Of a DNA stretch of 64,000 nucleotides, positions 24,730-35,146 are shown piece by piece. Numbering within the stretch: position 1 is the stretch's first letter; the number at the start of each line of letters is the position of its first letter. Source of the stretch: Hyphomicrobiales bacterium (GTDB taxonomy: Bacteria > Pseudomonadota > Alphaproteobacteria > Rhizobiales > Rhizobiaceae); assembly GCA_900472625.1 (NCBI GenBank), contig UCIT01000070.1:1-64000 (forward strand), written 5' to 3'. The notes under the pieces were generated by a model. The model searched no databases. It was not told where the DNA came from and saw only the letters and a list, made by a program, of their open reading frames with translations. The translations under genes were made by a program, and so were the position numbers.

Positions 24730-26385
24730 ATGAGGCTCAAGCTCGTCGCTGTCGCGGTTGCAGCGCTTGGTCCCGTCGTTGCGATGCTCGCTTATAACGA
24801 GTTCGCAATGCGGAGCCAGCGCAACGAGGAAGTCCGCACCCAGGCGGCCCAGGCGGCGCGTCAGGCATCCTCGGAGGTCGAGCGCATCGTCGAGGGTCTT
24901 CACTCGCTTTTGACCGCCGTCCGGTCGATGCCCTCCGTTCAGAACCTCGACACTGAAGGGTGCAACGGCGCCTTGAAATCGGTCGCAGCAAGCGTTCCGA
25001 ACATTCGCACGATCTTTGTCGTCGATCTGCAAGGGCGTCCCATCTGCGGCAGCCGGGACGCGCCTCCGGGCGCCACGTTCGCCGACCGCGACTATTTCAA
25101 AGACGTTCTGGTCAGGAACGATTTTGTCGTCGGCACCTATACGAAAAGTCGAATGTCGGACTCGGCCGTCTTGCCCGTTGCAATGCCGGTGCTAGTCGAT
25201 GGCAAGCCCACGGCGGTCGTCGTCAGCGGCGTCCTTCTCGACTGGCTCCAGAACCGGATCAGCGAGCGGGGCGTCGCCAAGGGCAATGCCGTCACCATCG
25301 CCGACAGGAACGGCACCATACTGGCGCGCGTACCGCTGCCCGAGACGTTTGTCGGAACCGTCATTCCCGACGACTTTCAAAAGCTGGTCCATGCCGATGA
25401 ACCGGGCGTGCTCGAAGTTCGTAGCCAGGACGGCACGGAGCGGGTTCTCGGCTACAGGCCGATCGCGCTCCAGACGAGCCCGCTCTACATCAGCGCCGGT
25501 TTTTCCAAGGCGGAGGCGTTCGCGCCGATTAACCGCTCCACTATGATCAATGCACTGGCGATCGCCGGCGGCGCAGCGCTCGCATTTCTCGCCTCCATTT
25601 TCATCGGCGACCGGTTTCTGGTGGCCCCGATCGCCCGGATCGCCGCGGTCATGCAGCGCTGGCGCGATGGAGATCTCTCTGCTCGGACCACAATGACGCC
25701 GAGGGATGAGATCCACGCCGTTGGCGCGGCTCTCGATGGTCTCCTCGACGAGCTTGACGCCCGGCGCGTTCAAAATGAGACGGCAGAGGAGGAGCGGACG
25801 CTGCTGGTGCGGGAACTGGCGCATCGCGTCAAGAACGGTTTCGCGCTCGTTCAGGCGATTGCCCGACAGAGTTTCGGCCGATCTGATCCGCAACAATACC
25901 ATTCCTTCGTCGAGCGACTTTCCTCCTTGGCGTCGACCTATGATCTTCTCCTTTCGAAGGACGCTAACGCGTCGACAGTAGAGGAGGTGATATATGCCGC
26001 CCTCCGCGCCCATATCGATGGCCGTCCAGATCGCGTTCGACGAGCCGGCCCCGAGGTCGCACTGTCGGCCGAGCTGGCGCTTCCACTTTCTCTTATCGTG
26101 CACGAACTGGCCACGAACGCCACGAAATACGGGAGCCTCGGAACCGAGGACGGGGCGGTCGATGTCGTCTGGACGCTAGACGATCATCGGCTCCATCTCA
26201 CGTGGAAGGAAAGCGGTGGCCCGCTCGTCTCTGCACCCGATCGCAAAGGATTCGGCTCAGTTCTTATCGAGCGGGCCTTCCCAGGCATCGCCCATGCGAG
26301 ATGTCGTCCGGACTACAGGCCGGAAGGCCTCGAATTCGATCTAGTGTTCTCAGTTTCGGAACCCGACCGGAAAAAAGAAGTTTAG
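24730..26385 (+). CDS. Membrane HWE-family sensor histidine kinase
   Basis: A 551-residue kinase. One N-terminal helix (KLVAVAVAALGPVVAMLAY) is followed by a dCache-like periplasmic sensor (about 30-275, with DRDYFKDVLVRNDFVVG and GNAVTIADRNGTILARV). A second helix (INALAIAGGAALAFLASIFI), a HAMP segment and then the kinase follow. The phospho-acceptor box is LVRELAHRVKNGFALVQAIA and the N-box is HELATNATKYGSL, both of the HWE/HisKA_2 type. The closing glycine box is GFGSVLIERAF. Kinases of this type feed the PhyR-EcfG general stress pathway in several alphaproteobacteria. Its single-domain regulator follows 29 bases later. Confidence 0.9.
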   Translation: MRLKLVAVAVAALGPVVAMLAYNEFAMRSQRNEEVRTQAAQAARQASSEVERIVEGLHSLLTAVRSMPSVQNLDTEGCNGALKSVAASVPNIRTIFVVDLQGRPICGSRDAPPGATFADRDYFKDVLVRNDFVVGTYTKSRMSDSAVLPVAMPVLVDGKPTAVVVSGVLLDWLQNRISERGVAKGNAVTIADRNGTILARVPLPETFVGTVIPDDFQKLVHADEPGVLEVRSQDGTERVLGYRPIALQTSPLYISAGFSKAEAFAPINRSTMINALAIAGGAALAFLASIFIGDRFLVAPIARIAAVMQRWRDGDLSARTTMTPRDEIHAVGAALDGLLDELDARRVQNETAEEERTLLVRELAHRVKNGFALVQAIARQSFGRSDPQQYHSFVERLSSLASTYDLLLSKDANASTVEEVIYAALRAHIDGRPDRVRRAGPEVALSAELALPLSLIVHELATNATKYGSLGTEDGAVDVVWTLDDHRLHLTWKESGGPLVSAPDRKGFGSVLIERAFPGIAHARCRPDYRPEGLEFDLVFSVSEPDRKKEV

Positions 26386-26414
26386 GATGCGACGAAGGGA
26401 ACGCGAGTATTGGA

Positions 26415-26771
26415 ATGAGACGTAAGGTACTGGTCGTCGAGGACGAACCCCTGCTGCTGATGATGGCGGTCGACCTCGTCGAAGACGCCGGCTTTGAAGC
26501 GGTGGAAGCTCGTAACGCAGACGAGGCCATTCGACTGCTACAGGAGATGCAGGACATCCGGATTATGTGGACCGATATCGACATGCCGGGTTCGATGAAC
26601 GGCCTCATGCTTGCTGCGGTGGTACGAGACCGATGGCCTCCGATCGAAATCTTGGTGGTGTCTGGGATGCGGAAACCCGAGGCCCGCGATTTGCCAGACC
26701 GTGGAGTGTTCTATTCGAAACCCTACGATACACGTGTCATCACCGACACCCTGTTGCGGATGGCTGCGTGA
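26415..26771 (+). CDS. Single-domain response regulator
   Basis: A 118-residue CheY-like protein with no output domain. The acidic pair is in VLVVEDEPLL, the phosphorylated aspartate in MWTDIDMPGSMNG, the serine in VVSGM and the lysine in FYSKPYD. It is 29 bases after the HWE kinase and is almost certainly its partner. Stand-alone receivers paired with HWE kinases in alphaproteobacteria often act as phosphate sinks or connectors in general stress signalling. That role is inferred from context only. Confidence 0.9.
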   Translation: MRRKVLVVEDEPLLLMMAVDLVEDAGFEAVEARNADEAIRLLQEMQDIRIMWTDIDMPGSMNGLMLAAVVRDRWPPIEILVVSGMRKPEARDLPDRGVFYSKPYDTRVITDTLLRMAA

Positions 26772-26778
26772 CGTGACG

Positions 26779-27222
26779 TCAGCCTTTTTTCACGATGCTG
26801 ATGTTGCCGCTGACTTCAAGTATCGCAAACTTGATGTCCTTGACGGTTTCTATCCCTTCCTGACTGCGGGCAGCTTCCATGACGTCTTCGGAGTCGAGCC
26901 GGCATCCCCGTAGCGCCTCCCGGTCATAAACGCCGTCCGTCACGGGGATTGTCGGAACTCCATCAATCACGTGCCCCGCCGGTTTCCACCATCGCTTGAT
27001 GTAAGACAGTCCGATGTCGGTCGTGAACAGCGTCAGGATTAGGAGCACGGCGTCGGTGATGGAAAAGTCGTCCCCAAGCATCGCCTGCTGGGTGGTCTCG
27101 GAAATGACGAGAACGATCACCAAGTCGAATGGGGTCATCTGCGCAAGCGTCCGGCGGCCGGACAGCCGGATGATAATCAACAGAGTGAAGTACATGGAAA
27201 GCCCGCGAAAGACGGCGTCCAT
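26779..27222 (-). CDS. YetF/DUF421-family membrane protein
   Basis: A 147-residue protein with two or three N-terminal helices: MYFTLLIIIRLSGRRTLAQ, PFDLVIVLVISETTQQAM and VLLILTLFTTDIGLSYI. A small soluble domain closes with EDVMEAARSQEGIETVKDIK, the usual DUF421 end. Family members are inner-membrane proteins of uncertain role, including spore and stress contexts in Bacillus. GGAG lies right before the ATG at 27222. It follows a broken gene on the same strand by 10 bases. The first helix of the family is short here, so the N-terminus may be trimmed. Confidence 0.8.
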   Translation of the reverse strand: MDAVFRGLSMYFTLLIIIRLSGRRTLAQMTPFDLVIVLVISETTQQAMLGDDFSITDAVLLILTLFTTDIGLSYIKRWWKPAGHVIDGVPTIPVTDGVYDREALRGCRLDSEDVMEAARSQEGIETVKDIKFAILEVSGNISIVKKG

Positions 27223-27232
27223 GTAGTCTCCA

Positions 27233-27678
27233 TTAGGGCAGGATGAAAGTCGTTCTTTCAGAGACGTCGTCGCCGATGCCGGCGAGGTAGGACCGGGGGC
27301 CCACCTGTTCCGTGTGAAGGCGGAAGACAATCTTGGTTGGTGCAGTGGGATCCGAGGCGAACACATAGCCTATCCGCCCGCTTGTCTGGACGGTCGCCTT
27401 TTGAGGAGGGTCGACGCCCTCTATCGAGAAGGCTTCGAGGAAGCGGGGGTCGACGAACAGGGTCTGGTCGCCCTGCGCGGGTCCGAATGCCACCCTCATC
27501 TCATCCGGGGCGTTCCACCGGGAGATTGCCGGGAGTTCCAGCGATCCGCTTGATAAGACAATCTTGTGCATCGAGAACGGGCCCCCCAGAACCGCCGCTG
27601 GAACGGTCCATAATCTTCCACACCCTCGGGAAGGGCGGGCCGTTCCACCGTCTTACGTGTCTTTGCACCCGCGGCCAT
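27233..27678 (-). pseudogene. Conserved hypothetical gene with internal deletion
   Basis: The ATG at 27678 overlaps the peptidase stop (TGATG) and reads AGAKTRKTVERPALPEGVED and YGPFQRRFWG. It then shifts frame in a run of six G at about 27585. The other frame continues GGPFSMHKIVLSSGSLELPA and AISRWNAPDEMRVAFGP, to FILP at 27233. Rhizobial relatives have about 25 residues of membrane helix between RRFW and the GGP motif. Here that helix is lost and the frame broken at the G run. The 3' part alone would be a 112-residue protein from ATG 27571. Function unknown. Confidence 0.5.
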
Positions 27679-28601
27679 CAGACCGGTCCCGAAAACGTGT
27701 CGCATGACGAAAGCTGACCGCTATCGAATCCTTGCTTGAACCATTTCACGCGTTGCGCGGACGTGCCGTGGTTGAAGCTGTCGGGAACGACATATCCTTG
27801 CGTCCGCTTCTGGAGCGTGTCGTCGCCGATTTGTTGCGCAGCGTTCAGAGCCTCTTCCAGATCCCCGCCGTCGAGAATGCCTTTCTGCTGGGTGTATTTT
27901 CCCCATATTCCGGCGAAGCAGTCGGCCTGGAGTTCCACCCGGATCGACATCTTGTTGGCTTCGACTTCGCTCATGCGTTGTCGCGCTTCATTGAACTTGG
28001 GAAGAATTCCGAGTTCATCCTGAACGTGATGGCCTACCTCGTGGGCGACTACGTACGCCTGTGCGAAATCTCCGCTGGCGCCGAAACGGTTGCTCAACTC
28101 CTCGAAGAACGCGGTGTCGAGATATACCTTTTTATCTTCGGGGCAGTAGAACGGACCCGTTGCCGCAGACGCCGCGCCGCATGCTGACCTCGTCTGTCCG
28201 CGAAATAGCACGAGCTTGGGGTCCTCGTAGGTGCGGCCTTGAGACTGGAAGATGCCCTGCCAGGTATCCTCGGTTTCTGCCAGCACCGTCTTCACGAAAG
28301 CTGTCATCTGGTCATTGGAGCTGGACACGGCACCGCCGCCATTTTGCTTATCGCTCTGCTCGTATCCGGCCCCATCGAGGCTCCCGCCGTCCATCACCTG
28401 CATCAGATCGATTCCCATCGCCTTGAAGATCAGATAGATGACAACGAGGAATATGATGGTGCCGATGCTAAGGCCGCCTCCACGACGGCCAATAGGAAGA
28501 CTGAAACCTCCGCCGCGTCCGAACGGAGTGCCTCCAGCTCCACCGCCCTGACTTTGGCGATCTTCGACATTGTCCGACTGTCGTCTTCCCTGCCAATCCA
28601 T
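27678..28601 (-). CDS. ypfJ: YpfJ-type neutral zinc metallopeptidase
   Basis: A 307-residue protein of the putative neutral zinc metallopeptidase family. The N-terminus (MDWQGRRQSDNVEDRQ) is followed by a glycine-rich linker and one membrane helix (IGTIIFLVVIYLIFKAMG). The catalytic zincin motif is AYVVAHEVGHHVQD, with a downstream glutamate in RVELQADCFAG. ARGQTRSACGAA-like and FYCPEDKKVYLDTAFF segments are typical. The active site probably lies outside the cytoplasm. AAAGGGAG precedes the ATG. Family members are induced by envelope or general stress in some bacteria. Confidence 0.92.
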   Translation of the reverse strand: MDWQGRRQSDNVEDRQSQGGGAGGTPFGRGGGFSLPIGRRGGGLSIGTIIFLVVIYLIFKAMGIDLMQVMDGGSLDGAGYEQSDKQNGGGAVSSSNDQMTAFVKTVLAETEDTWQGIFQSQGRTYEDPKLVLFRGQTRSACGAASAATGPFYCPEDKKVYLDTAFFEELSNRFGASGDFAQAYVVAHEVGHHVQDELGILPKFNEARQRMSEVEANKMSIRVELQADCFAGIWGKYTQQKGILDGGDLEEALNAAQQIGDDTLQKRTQGYVVPDSFNHGTSAQRVKWFKQGFDSGQLSSCDTFSGPV

Positions 28602-28709
28602 GTCCGCTCCCTTTGGTTATCTGCAGCGGCGTCGAATCTAGTGATGAATCCGTACGCGTCTCTCTGCGGCGAAGGTCGGGCGCGGCATCTGCTCCGCGCC
28701 CGGCTTCTA

Positions 28710-30851
<2,142 letters not shown>

Positions 30852-30884
30852 GTCTGATCCCCTGATAATCGGTGCAAATGCCGA

Positions 30885-30907
30885 AAGGCCGCCCGGAGGA
30901 CGGCCTT
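30885..30907 (-). terminator. Terminator of the ferritin-like gene
   Basis: AAGGCCG (30885-30891) and CGGCCTT (30901-30907) pair around a 9-base loop, 20 bases past the stop of the DUF892 gene. On the minus strand the stem ends in TTT. It may act as an attenuator before katE. Confidence 0.55.
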
Positions 30908-30926
30908 CCAAAACAAGGCTTCAGTC

Positions 30927-31436
30927 TCACGCGGCCTTGGTCTTGCCCTTGGCATTCGCCTGGGATTCGGCGAGCTGCGTCAGCTTCTGGTCGGTGGCTT
31001 CTTCCTCGGCCAGATTTGCCTGCAGAAGCGGAACCGCGTCCTTCAGGCCGAGCTGGCCAGCCCAAGCGATCAGGGTGCCGTAGCGGGCGATCTCATAGTG
31101 CTCGACAGCCTGTGCGGAAGAGATGAGACCTGCGTCGAGAGCAGGCGAGCCCTTGAACTCTTCCATGATCTCTTCCCCCTCGGCGATGATGCCCTGGATG
31201 GCTTCGCATGTCTTGCCACGTGCAGGCTTTCCGAGAATTTCGAAGACCTGTTCAAGGCGTTCGATCTGGCCTTGCGTCTCGTCGCGATGCTGCAGAAAAC
31301 CTGCCTTGCCTTCTTCCGACTGCGCGGCGCGGGCCATTTTCGGCAGCGCTTTCAGGATTTGTTTTTCCGCGAAGTAGATGTCCTTGAGCGTGTCCAGGAA
31401 CAGGTCGTCGAGTGTCTTCGTGGAACTGGTTGCCAT
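30927..31436 (-). CDS. YciE/YciF-type ferritin-like protein (DUF892)
   Basis: A 169-residue all-helical protein with the DUF892 pattern: TLDDLFLDTLKDIYFAEKQI, then LPKMARAA, FLQHRDETQGQIERLEQVF, and AVEHYEIARYGTLIAWA. The glutamates and histidines in these helices form a di-iron-like site. The family is induced by osmotic and oxidative stress; its exact role is unknown. An EcfG promoter (GGAAC-N16-CATT) lies 75 bases upstream and a hairpin follows the stop, with katE next. The lysine/alanine-rich tail (ANAKGKTKAA) is common in rhizobial members. Confidence 0.92.
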   Translation of the reverse strand: MATSSTKTLDDLFLDTLKDIYFAEKQILKALPKMARAAQSEEGKAGFLQHRDETQGQIERLEQVFEILGKPARGKTCEAIQGIIAEGEEIMEEFKGSPALDAGLISSAQAVEHYEIARYGTLIAWAGQLGLKDAVPLLQANLAEEEATDQKLTQLAESQANAKGKTKAA

Positions 31437-31510
31437 GTTGTCCTCCTATTGGTCTTCGTTTTGAGAGATTTCCGCAAGCGTGACGTAAGGTGGTTGCGGA
31501 CCGTGGAAAA

Positions 31511-31535
31511 AATGTGCGTGTAGCAATTTTGTTCC
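31511..31535 (-). promoter_or_regulatory. EcfG-type promoter of the ferritin-like gene
   Basis: On the minus strand GGAAC (31531-31535), 16 bases and CATT (31511-31514). One base differs from CGTT. Confidence 0.6.
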
Positions 31536-31564
31536 GACGCTGGGTCAGCACGGAACCGACTGCC

Positions 31565-32047
31565 TTAGTCGAGTAGATCGGCTGGGACCTTCCCGCCGTT
31601 TTCAGAGAGCTTCTTCATCAGCGCCTTGTGAAGGAATATGTTCATCTTGGCGCTGTCGTGAGCGTCGCCGGAGTAGCCGAGCTCGTGCGCGAGTTCCTTT
31701 CGCTCCTCCAGGCTGGCGTCCATCCCCAGGGCCTTCATCAGGTCGACGATGGAGTGCCGCCAGTCGAGCTTCTGACCTGATTTCTGCACGGCGGCATTGA
31801 GGATAGGCTCGATATCGACGGTCGGACGTGGCGTCGTATCCGCTTGTGGTGCGGAAGCATCTCCAGCAGATACGGGTGTCGAAGCCTGCTGAATGGATGA
31901 CGACGAACCACTGGACGCCGGCGTTGGAGCAGGTGCGGCTTGCGTTGTCGGAGCCGATGCCGTTGTTCCACCGGCTGATGGCTGCGGAACAGGCGCGGCC
32001 TGGGCTTCGCCAAAAATCGCGTGCTTGATACGGTCGAAAATGCTCAT
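31565..32047 (-). CDS. DUF3597-family protein
   Basis: A 160-residue protein. The N-terminus MSIFDRIKHAIFG is followed by about 55 residues of alanine/proline/serine-rich linker, then the DUF3597 fold (VDIEPILNAAVQKSGQKLDW, HSIVDLMKALGMDASLEER, LAHELGYSGDAHDSAKMNIF, LHKALMKKLSENGGKVP). GGAG is 6 bases before the start. Function unknown; the fold is a small helical bundle found widely in Proteobacteria. It is 55 bases downstream of the membrane protein gene that carries an EcfG promoter, so the two are likely one stress operon. Confidence 0.88.
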   Translation of the reverse strand: MSIFDRIKHAIFGEAQAAPVPQPSAGGTTASAPTTQAAPAPTPASSGSSSSIQQASTPVSAGDASAPQADTTPRPTVDIEPILNAAVQKSGQKLDWRHSIVDLMKALGMDASLEERKELAHELGYSGDAHDSAKMNIFLHKALMKKLSENGGKVPADLLD

Positions 32048-32102
32048 CGCGTTCTCCTTCAGGTGCGACAGGCCGCCTGGCTCCGGCCTGATGTTTGTGG
32101 TT

Positions 32103-33008
32103 TCACCGGGCCACGTAGACTTCGTCGTCCCGGACAACATGCGTGGTGCCGACGGCACCTCCAACCCATGAAGCGATTGCGCCGACGGCAAGGGCGATGA
32201 ACGCGAGGATAGCGCCGGCGGAGAACGCGGTCGCCGCAGTCTGTGCCGCTTCAATCGCCTGCTGCTTCGCCTGGGCTACCGCGTCCGTGTACTGTTTCTC
32301 ATACGTGGCGACCTGCTGCTTGGCCTGGTCGACCGGGATGTTCTGAGCTTTTGCGATGGCGTCGGCAGCACGATTGCGTGCTTCCTCTGCCTTTGCCTGG
32401 TCGCCTGTCAGAGCAGCGCGCATCGACGCGACCGCTGCGTCGCGAAGCGCTGCCGGATCGTTGCCGCCCGATGCGTCACGGATGTTCTGTTCGATGCCTG
32501 CCATTGGATCAGTCGCCGTCGCCAGTGCGGGGGCGGCCGTCGTGGCGGCGGTCGCGACTGTGGAACCTGCACTCGATACGATGCCGCCAAGCCCGGAGAA
32601 GACGCCGCCAACCAGAGCGCCGACGGACGTGGTCAGCAGATAGATGACGACGAGTGTCGTCACGGCCCATGATGTGATGCCATGCAACGCGCCCGTGGAG
32701 CGGACCGGCCGGCCCGACAGCCGGCTCGAAACGTATCCGCCGATGAACGCAGCTATGATCCCGCTGACCACGAACCACACTGCTGTGCTCACCGACAATG
32801 TCGTTGCGCTCGGATTGTCGTTCGACGCCGGATCAATAACGGCCGCTCCGATACCGGCGCCCAGCAGGTTCAGCAAGAGCTGGACGACAAGGGCCACGGC
32901 AACGCCGGCGAAGACGGCGCCCCAGGATACCTTGTTGAACGCTGCGTTGAGGTAGGGATTGTCGTCGCGGGCATGGATGTGGGCGGCGCTTGAGACGGGC
33001 TCGGTCAT
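32103..33008 (-). CDS. Multi-pass membrane protein with helical periplasmic insert
   Basis: A 301-residue protein of a type often labelled PhnA-like in rhizobia, although no phosphonate function is shown. Helices are seen at WGAVFAGVAVALVVQLLLNL, VWFVVSGIIAAFIGGYVSS, SWAVTTLVVIYLLTTSVGAL and, near the C-terminus, GAILAFIALAVGAIASWVGG. Between the third and fourth lies an alanine-rich, charged helical stretch (about 185-265: ARNRAADAIAKAQNIP, QVATYEKQYTDAVAQ) that could form a coiled coil. AGGAG precedes the start. The upstream EcfG promoter (33049-33073) suggests induction by general stress. It is probably an envelope-stress protein. Confidence 0.75.
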   Translation of the reverse strand: MTEPVSSAAHIHARDDNPYLNAAFNKVSWGAVFAGVAVALVVQLLLNLLGAGIGAAVIDPASNDNPSATTLSVSTAVWFVVSGIIAAFIGGYVSSRLSGRPVRSTGALHGITSWAVTTLVVIYLLTTSVGALVGGVFSGLGGIVSSAGSTVATAATTAAPALATATDPMAGIEQNIRDASGGNDPAALRDAAVASMRAALTGDQAKAEEARNRAADAIAKAQNIPVDQAKQQVATYEKQYTDAVAQAKQQAIEAAQTAATAFSAGAILAFIALAVGAIASWVGGAVGTTHVVRDDEVYVAR

Positions 33009-33048
33009 GGCTGGGTTCTCCTGTTCACGGGTTCGTGAGTAGCAGGGG

Positions 33049-33073
33049 AACACGCACGACAACCATTTGTTCC
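33049..33073 (-). promoter_or_regulatory. EcfG-type promoter of the membrane protein-DUF3597 operon
   Basis: On the minus strand GGAAC (33069-33073), 16 bases and TGTT (33049-33052), 41 bases from the start codon. Confidence 0.65.
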
Positions 33074-33107
33074 AACCTCCTGATCGCGCTTATGAATCAA
33101 CATGAGG

Positions 33108-33137
33108 GAAGCCCGGCCACTCATGCAGCCGGGCTTC
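33108..33137. terminator. Perfect inverted repeat (bidirectional hairpin)
   Basis: GAAGCCCGGC and GCCGGGCTTC form a perfect 10-base stem with a 10-base loop. It lacks a T run. It may stop transcription arriving from the small gene at 33523-33741. Confidence 0.4.
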
Positions 33138-33522
33138 AATCCTTTCGCCTGGGACAGAAGGTTAGTCGCGCGAAATCTGAATCTGGCTCTAGTCGAAGCC
33201 ACCCTGGGACTGGCTCTGGGGCTAACCCGTCGTTCATCCTACGGTCTCGTCGCTCGCCTCGGCGATTCACTGGCGGTCTTGCGGATATGGATCTCCTACA
33301 CGACGCGTGCGTCTTTAGAGACAGCGGTTTCCTCATGGTGCTCTTCTGCGGAAATCGTGCGGTCCTGAAAGGCGCGGTCTGCACCGGTCGGTCGACCGTT
33401 TGGCGTTGATCCCAACGTTCTCATCGGAGACTGACGTCCTCGCGTACAGGCTCTCGGCAGCATAGGCACGGACTTGGACGGAAGCGTTGCTCACGTCCAC
33501 TTCGACTCCCTTATTGCGGAAA
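33138..33522. other. Intergenic, no gene recognised
   Basis: A 385-base stretch with open frames on both strands but none with a ribosome site or a family likeness. It is arginine-rich in every frame, which is typical of GC-rich non-coding DNA. Confidence 0.4.
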
Positions 33523-33741
33523 TCAGAGACGCTCGATCTCGCTGGCTAGCACGACGATCTCTTCCTGGTGGAAGCGAGCCTCCAGTTCCCTACGGTAGGA
33601 TGACCACCAGTCGCGGTCGATATCGGCGACCATGACTTCGACGGTGACGATGCGGTCCCGCTCGACGTTGCCGTCGCCGTTCCACAATCCCTCGGCGGGG
33701 GAAACCACGTGAAGAGTGACCCCTCCAGACTTCGTCATCAA
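33523..33741 (-). CDS. Small hypothetical protein, about 72 residues
   Basis: From MTKSGGVTLHVVSPAEGLWN the frame reads ERDRIVTVEVMVADIDRDWW and SSYRRELEARFHQEEIVVLA, ending EIERL. This alternates like a ferredoxin-like beta-alpha-beta unit. It resembles short conserved rhizobial proteins of unknown role. The open frame continues upstream to 34023, but the extra 94 residues look random. A shorter GTG start (VTLHVVSP) is also possible. It is divergent from the 34050 gene. Confidence 0.5.
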   Translation of the reverse strand: MMTKSGGVTLHVVSPAEGLWNGDGNVERDRIVTVEVMVADIDRDWWSSYRRELEARFHQEEIVVLASEIERL

Positions 33742-33998
33742 TACTTCTTTGACGAGATCGAGATTCGATCTGGCTCGCCGGCTTCGAGCCACGGGATGTA
33801 GAATTTCGAGAGATGGAGCATCTAGCGCCAACATTCTCATAACCTCAAAGTTCCCCCGAAAGCGTTTGTCCATCGCGACATGTGGCTCCGCGAACTTCTC
33901 AGCAAGGCCCAAAGTGTTGCGTTCTGGGTGCCATGGGCCGCGATTGCCGCATGGCATGGAACGAAAAAAGAAATCTGCCTGGTGTCTAAAATCAGACC

Positions 33999-34024
33999 GG
34001 AACCACCACCCCGTCTTGTGCATT
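33999..34024 (+). promoter_or_regulatory. EcfG-type promoter of the 34050-SDR-TreZ operon
   Basis: GGAAC (33999-34003), 17 bases and CATT (34021-34024), 25 bases before ATG 34050. It differs from CGTT by one base. Confidence 0.55.
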
Positions 34025-34049
34025 TCTCCGCTCTCGACAGGAGGGAAGC

Positions 34050-34340
34050 ATGCAACTCATCGGCACCAATGTAAGCAATTTGCACGAAGGAACGATCACA
34101 GTCGAATTCGTCGGGGAAGGAAACGAACTGGTGTCAGTTCGCATGGTCGCCGGCGGTGACATCGAGGATAACACGGCCGTCCTGCGCGCGAGGGCGTTGA
34201 TGGCCCAGATCGCGACGTTCGGCGAAGGGGTGGAAGCCGATTCCGGGGACGGCGATGAAGCGCCCCCGCTTGAATATCAGAAGGATCATCTGGTGCCTGC
34301 CCAGGGCGACGTCCAAGTGGTCGACGTGCCAAGGAGCTGA
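34050..34340 (+). CDS. Hypothetical protein, 96 residues, first gene of a stress operon
   Basis: No family is recognised. The first half forms strands (MQLIGTNVSNLHEGTITVEF, NELVSVRMVAGG), and the middle a helix (NTAVLRARALMAQIATFGEG). The tail is acidic with EADSGDGDEAPPLEYQKDH. A strong GGAGGG lies before the start. The SDR gene starts 2 bases after its stop, so the two are translated together, with treZ next. It may bind a small molecule or a partner of the same operon; this is a guess. Confidence 0.65.
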   Translation: MQLIGTNVSNLHEGTITVEFVGEGNELVSVRMVAGGDIEDNTAVLRARALMAQIATFGEGVEADSGDGDEAPPLEYQKDHLVPAQGDVQVVDVPRS

Positions 34341-34342
34341 AC

Positions 34343-35146
34343 ATGAGCCGTCCTGTCGCCTTCGTCACCGGCGCGGGTTCTGGCATTGGACTGGCAAGCG
34401 CTCGGCTCCTCGCCTTACACGGATATGACCTCGCCCTGTTCGATCTCGACCTCAAAGCGCTGAAGTCGGTGGCGACGATTGTGGGGGGCGAACGCGGACT
34501 GCACATGGGCGGCGACGTCTCGTCCGAAGCAGACATGGGTCGCGCGGCGCAGGATATTGCCACGCAGTTCAGCCGGCTGGACGCGGTGGTGGCCAATGCC
34601 GGCATCAATGGCGTCTGGGCGCCAATCGACGATTTGACGCCCGAAGAATGGGATACGACCATCCGGGTGAACCTTCGCGGCACCTACTTGACGCTCAACA
34701 AGACTGTTCCTCTTCTCAAGGCGAACGGCGCCGGGGCGATCGTCATCGTGTCGTCCATCAACGGCGTCCGGACATTCACCAATCCCGGTGCGACGGCCTA
34801 TAGCGCCACCAAGGCCGCCCAGGTCGCAATGGCCGAGCAGTTAGCGCTGGAGCTTGGACGTCACCGCATCCGTATCAACGTCGTCTGCCCTGGTGCGATC
34901 GAAACGAACATCTCGGCCTCTACCGAAATCCGCCATCCCGAAGACGCCGAAGTCCCTGTTGTCTGGCCGGAAGGCAGCGTACCGCTTACCGGCGGCGAAC
35001 CGGGTGTCGCCGACGACGTCGCCCAGGTCATCCACTTTCTTCTCAGCGAGGCGTCCGGCCACGTCACCGGTTCGCCGATCTCGTCGACGGCGGACAGGGG
35101 TTGCTTCGATGAAAAGACATCGCTCATGGGGACCCCTGACATATGA
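34343..35146 (+). CDS. Short-chain dehydrogenase/reductase with frameshifted C-terminus
   Basis: A 267-residue frame of the classical SDR family. It has the NAD(P) loop TGAGSGIGLAS, NAG in VVANAGINGVW, the catalytic serine in VSSINGV, and YSATK. FDLDLKALK after the second strand carries an aspartate that favours NAD(H). SDR proteins of this type end in GxPIxVDGGQ. Here the frame goes wrong after GSPI at about 35081. Another frame reads VDGGQGLLR and stops at 35112, overlapping the treZ start by 4 bases. A lost base near 35081 therefore adds 21 foreign residues. The core is intact; substrate unknown. Confidence 0.85.
   Translation: MSRPVAFVTGAGSGIGLASARLLALHGYDLALFDLDLKALKSVATIVGGERGLHMGGDVSSEADMGRAAQDIATQFSRLDAVVANAGINGVWAPIDDLTPEEWDTTIRVNLRGTYLTLNKTVPLLKANGAGAIVIVSSINGVRTFTNPGATAYSATKAAQVAMAEQLALELGRHRIRINVVCPGAIETNISASTEIRHPEDAEVPVVWPEGSVPLTGGEPGVADDVAQVIHFLLSEASGHVTGSPISSTADRGCFDEKTSLMGTPDI

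Noticed and set aside
30852..30926. EcfG promoter directly before katE
   Set aside because: No GGAAC is present in the spacer; katE may depend on read-through from the YciF-type gene or on another promoter.
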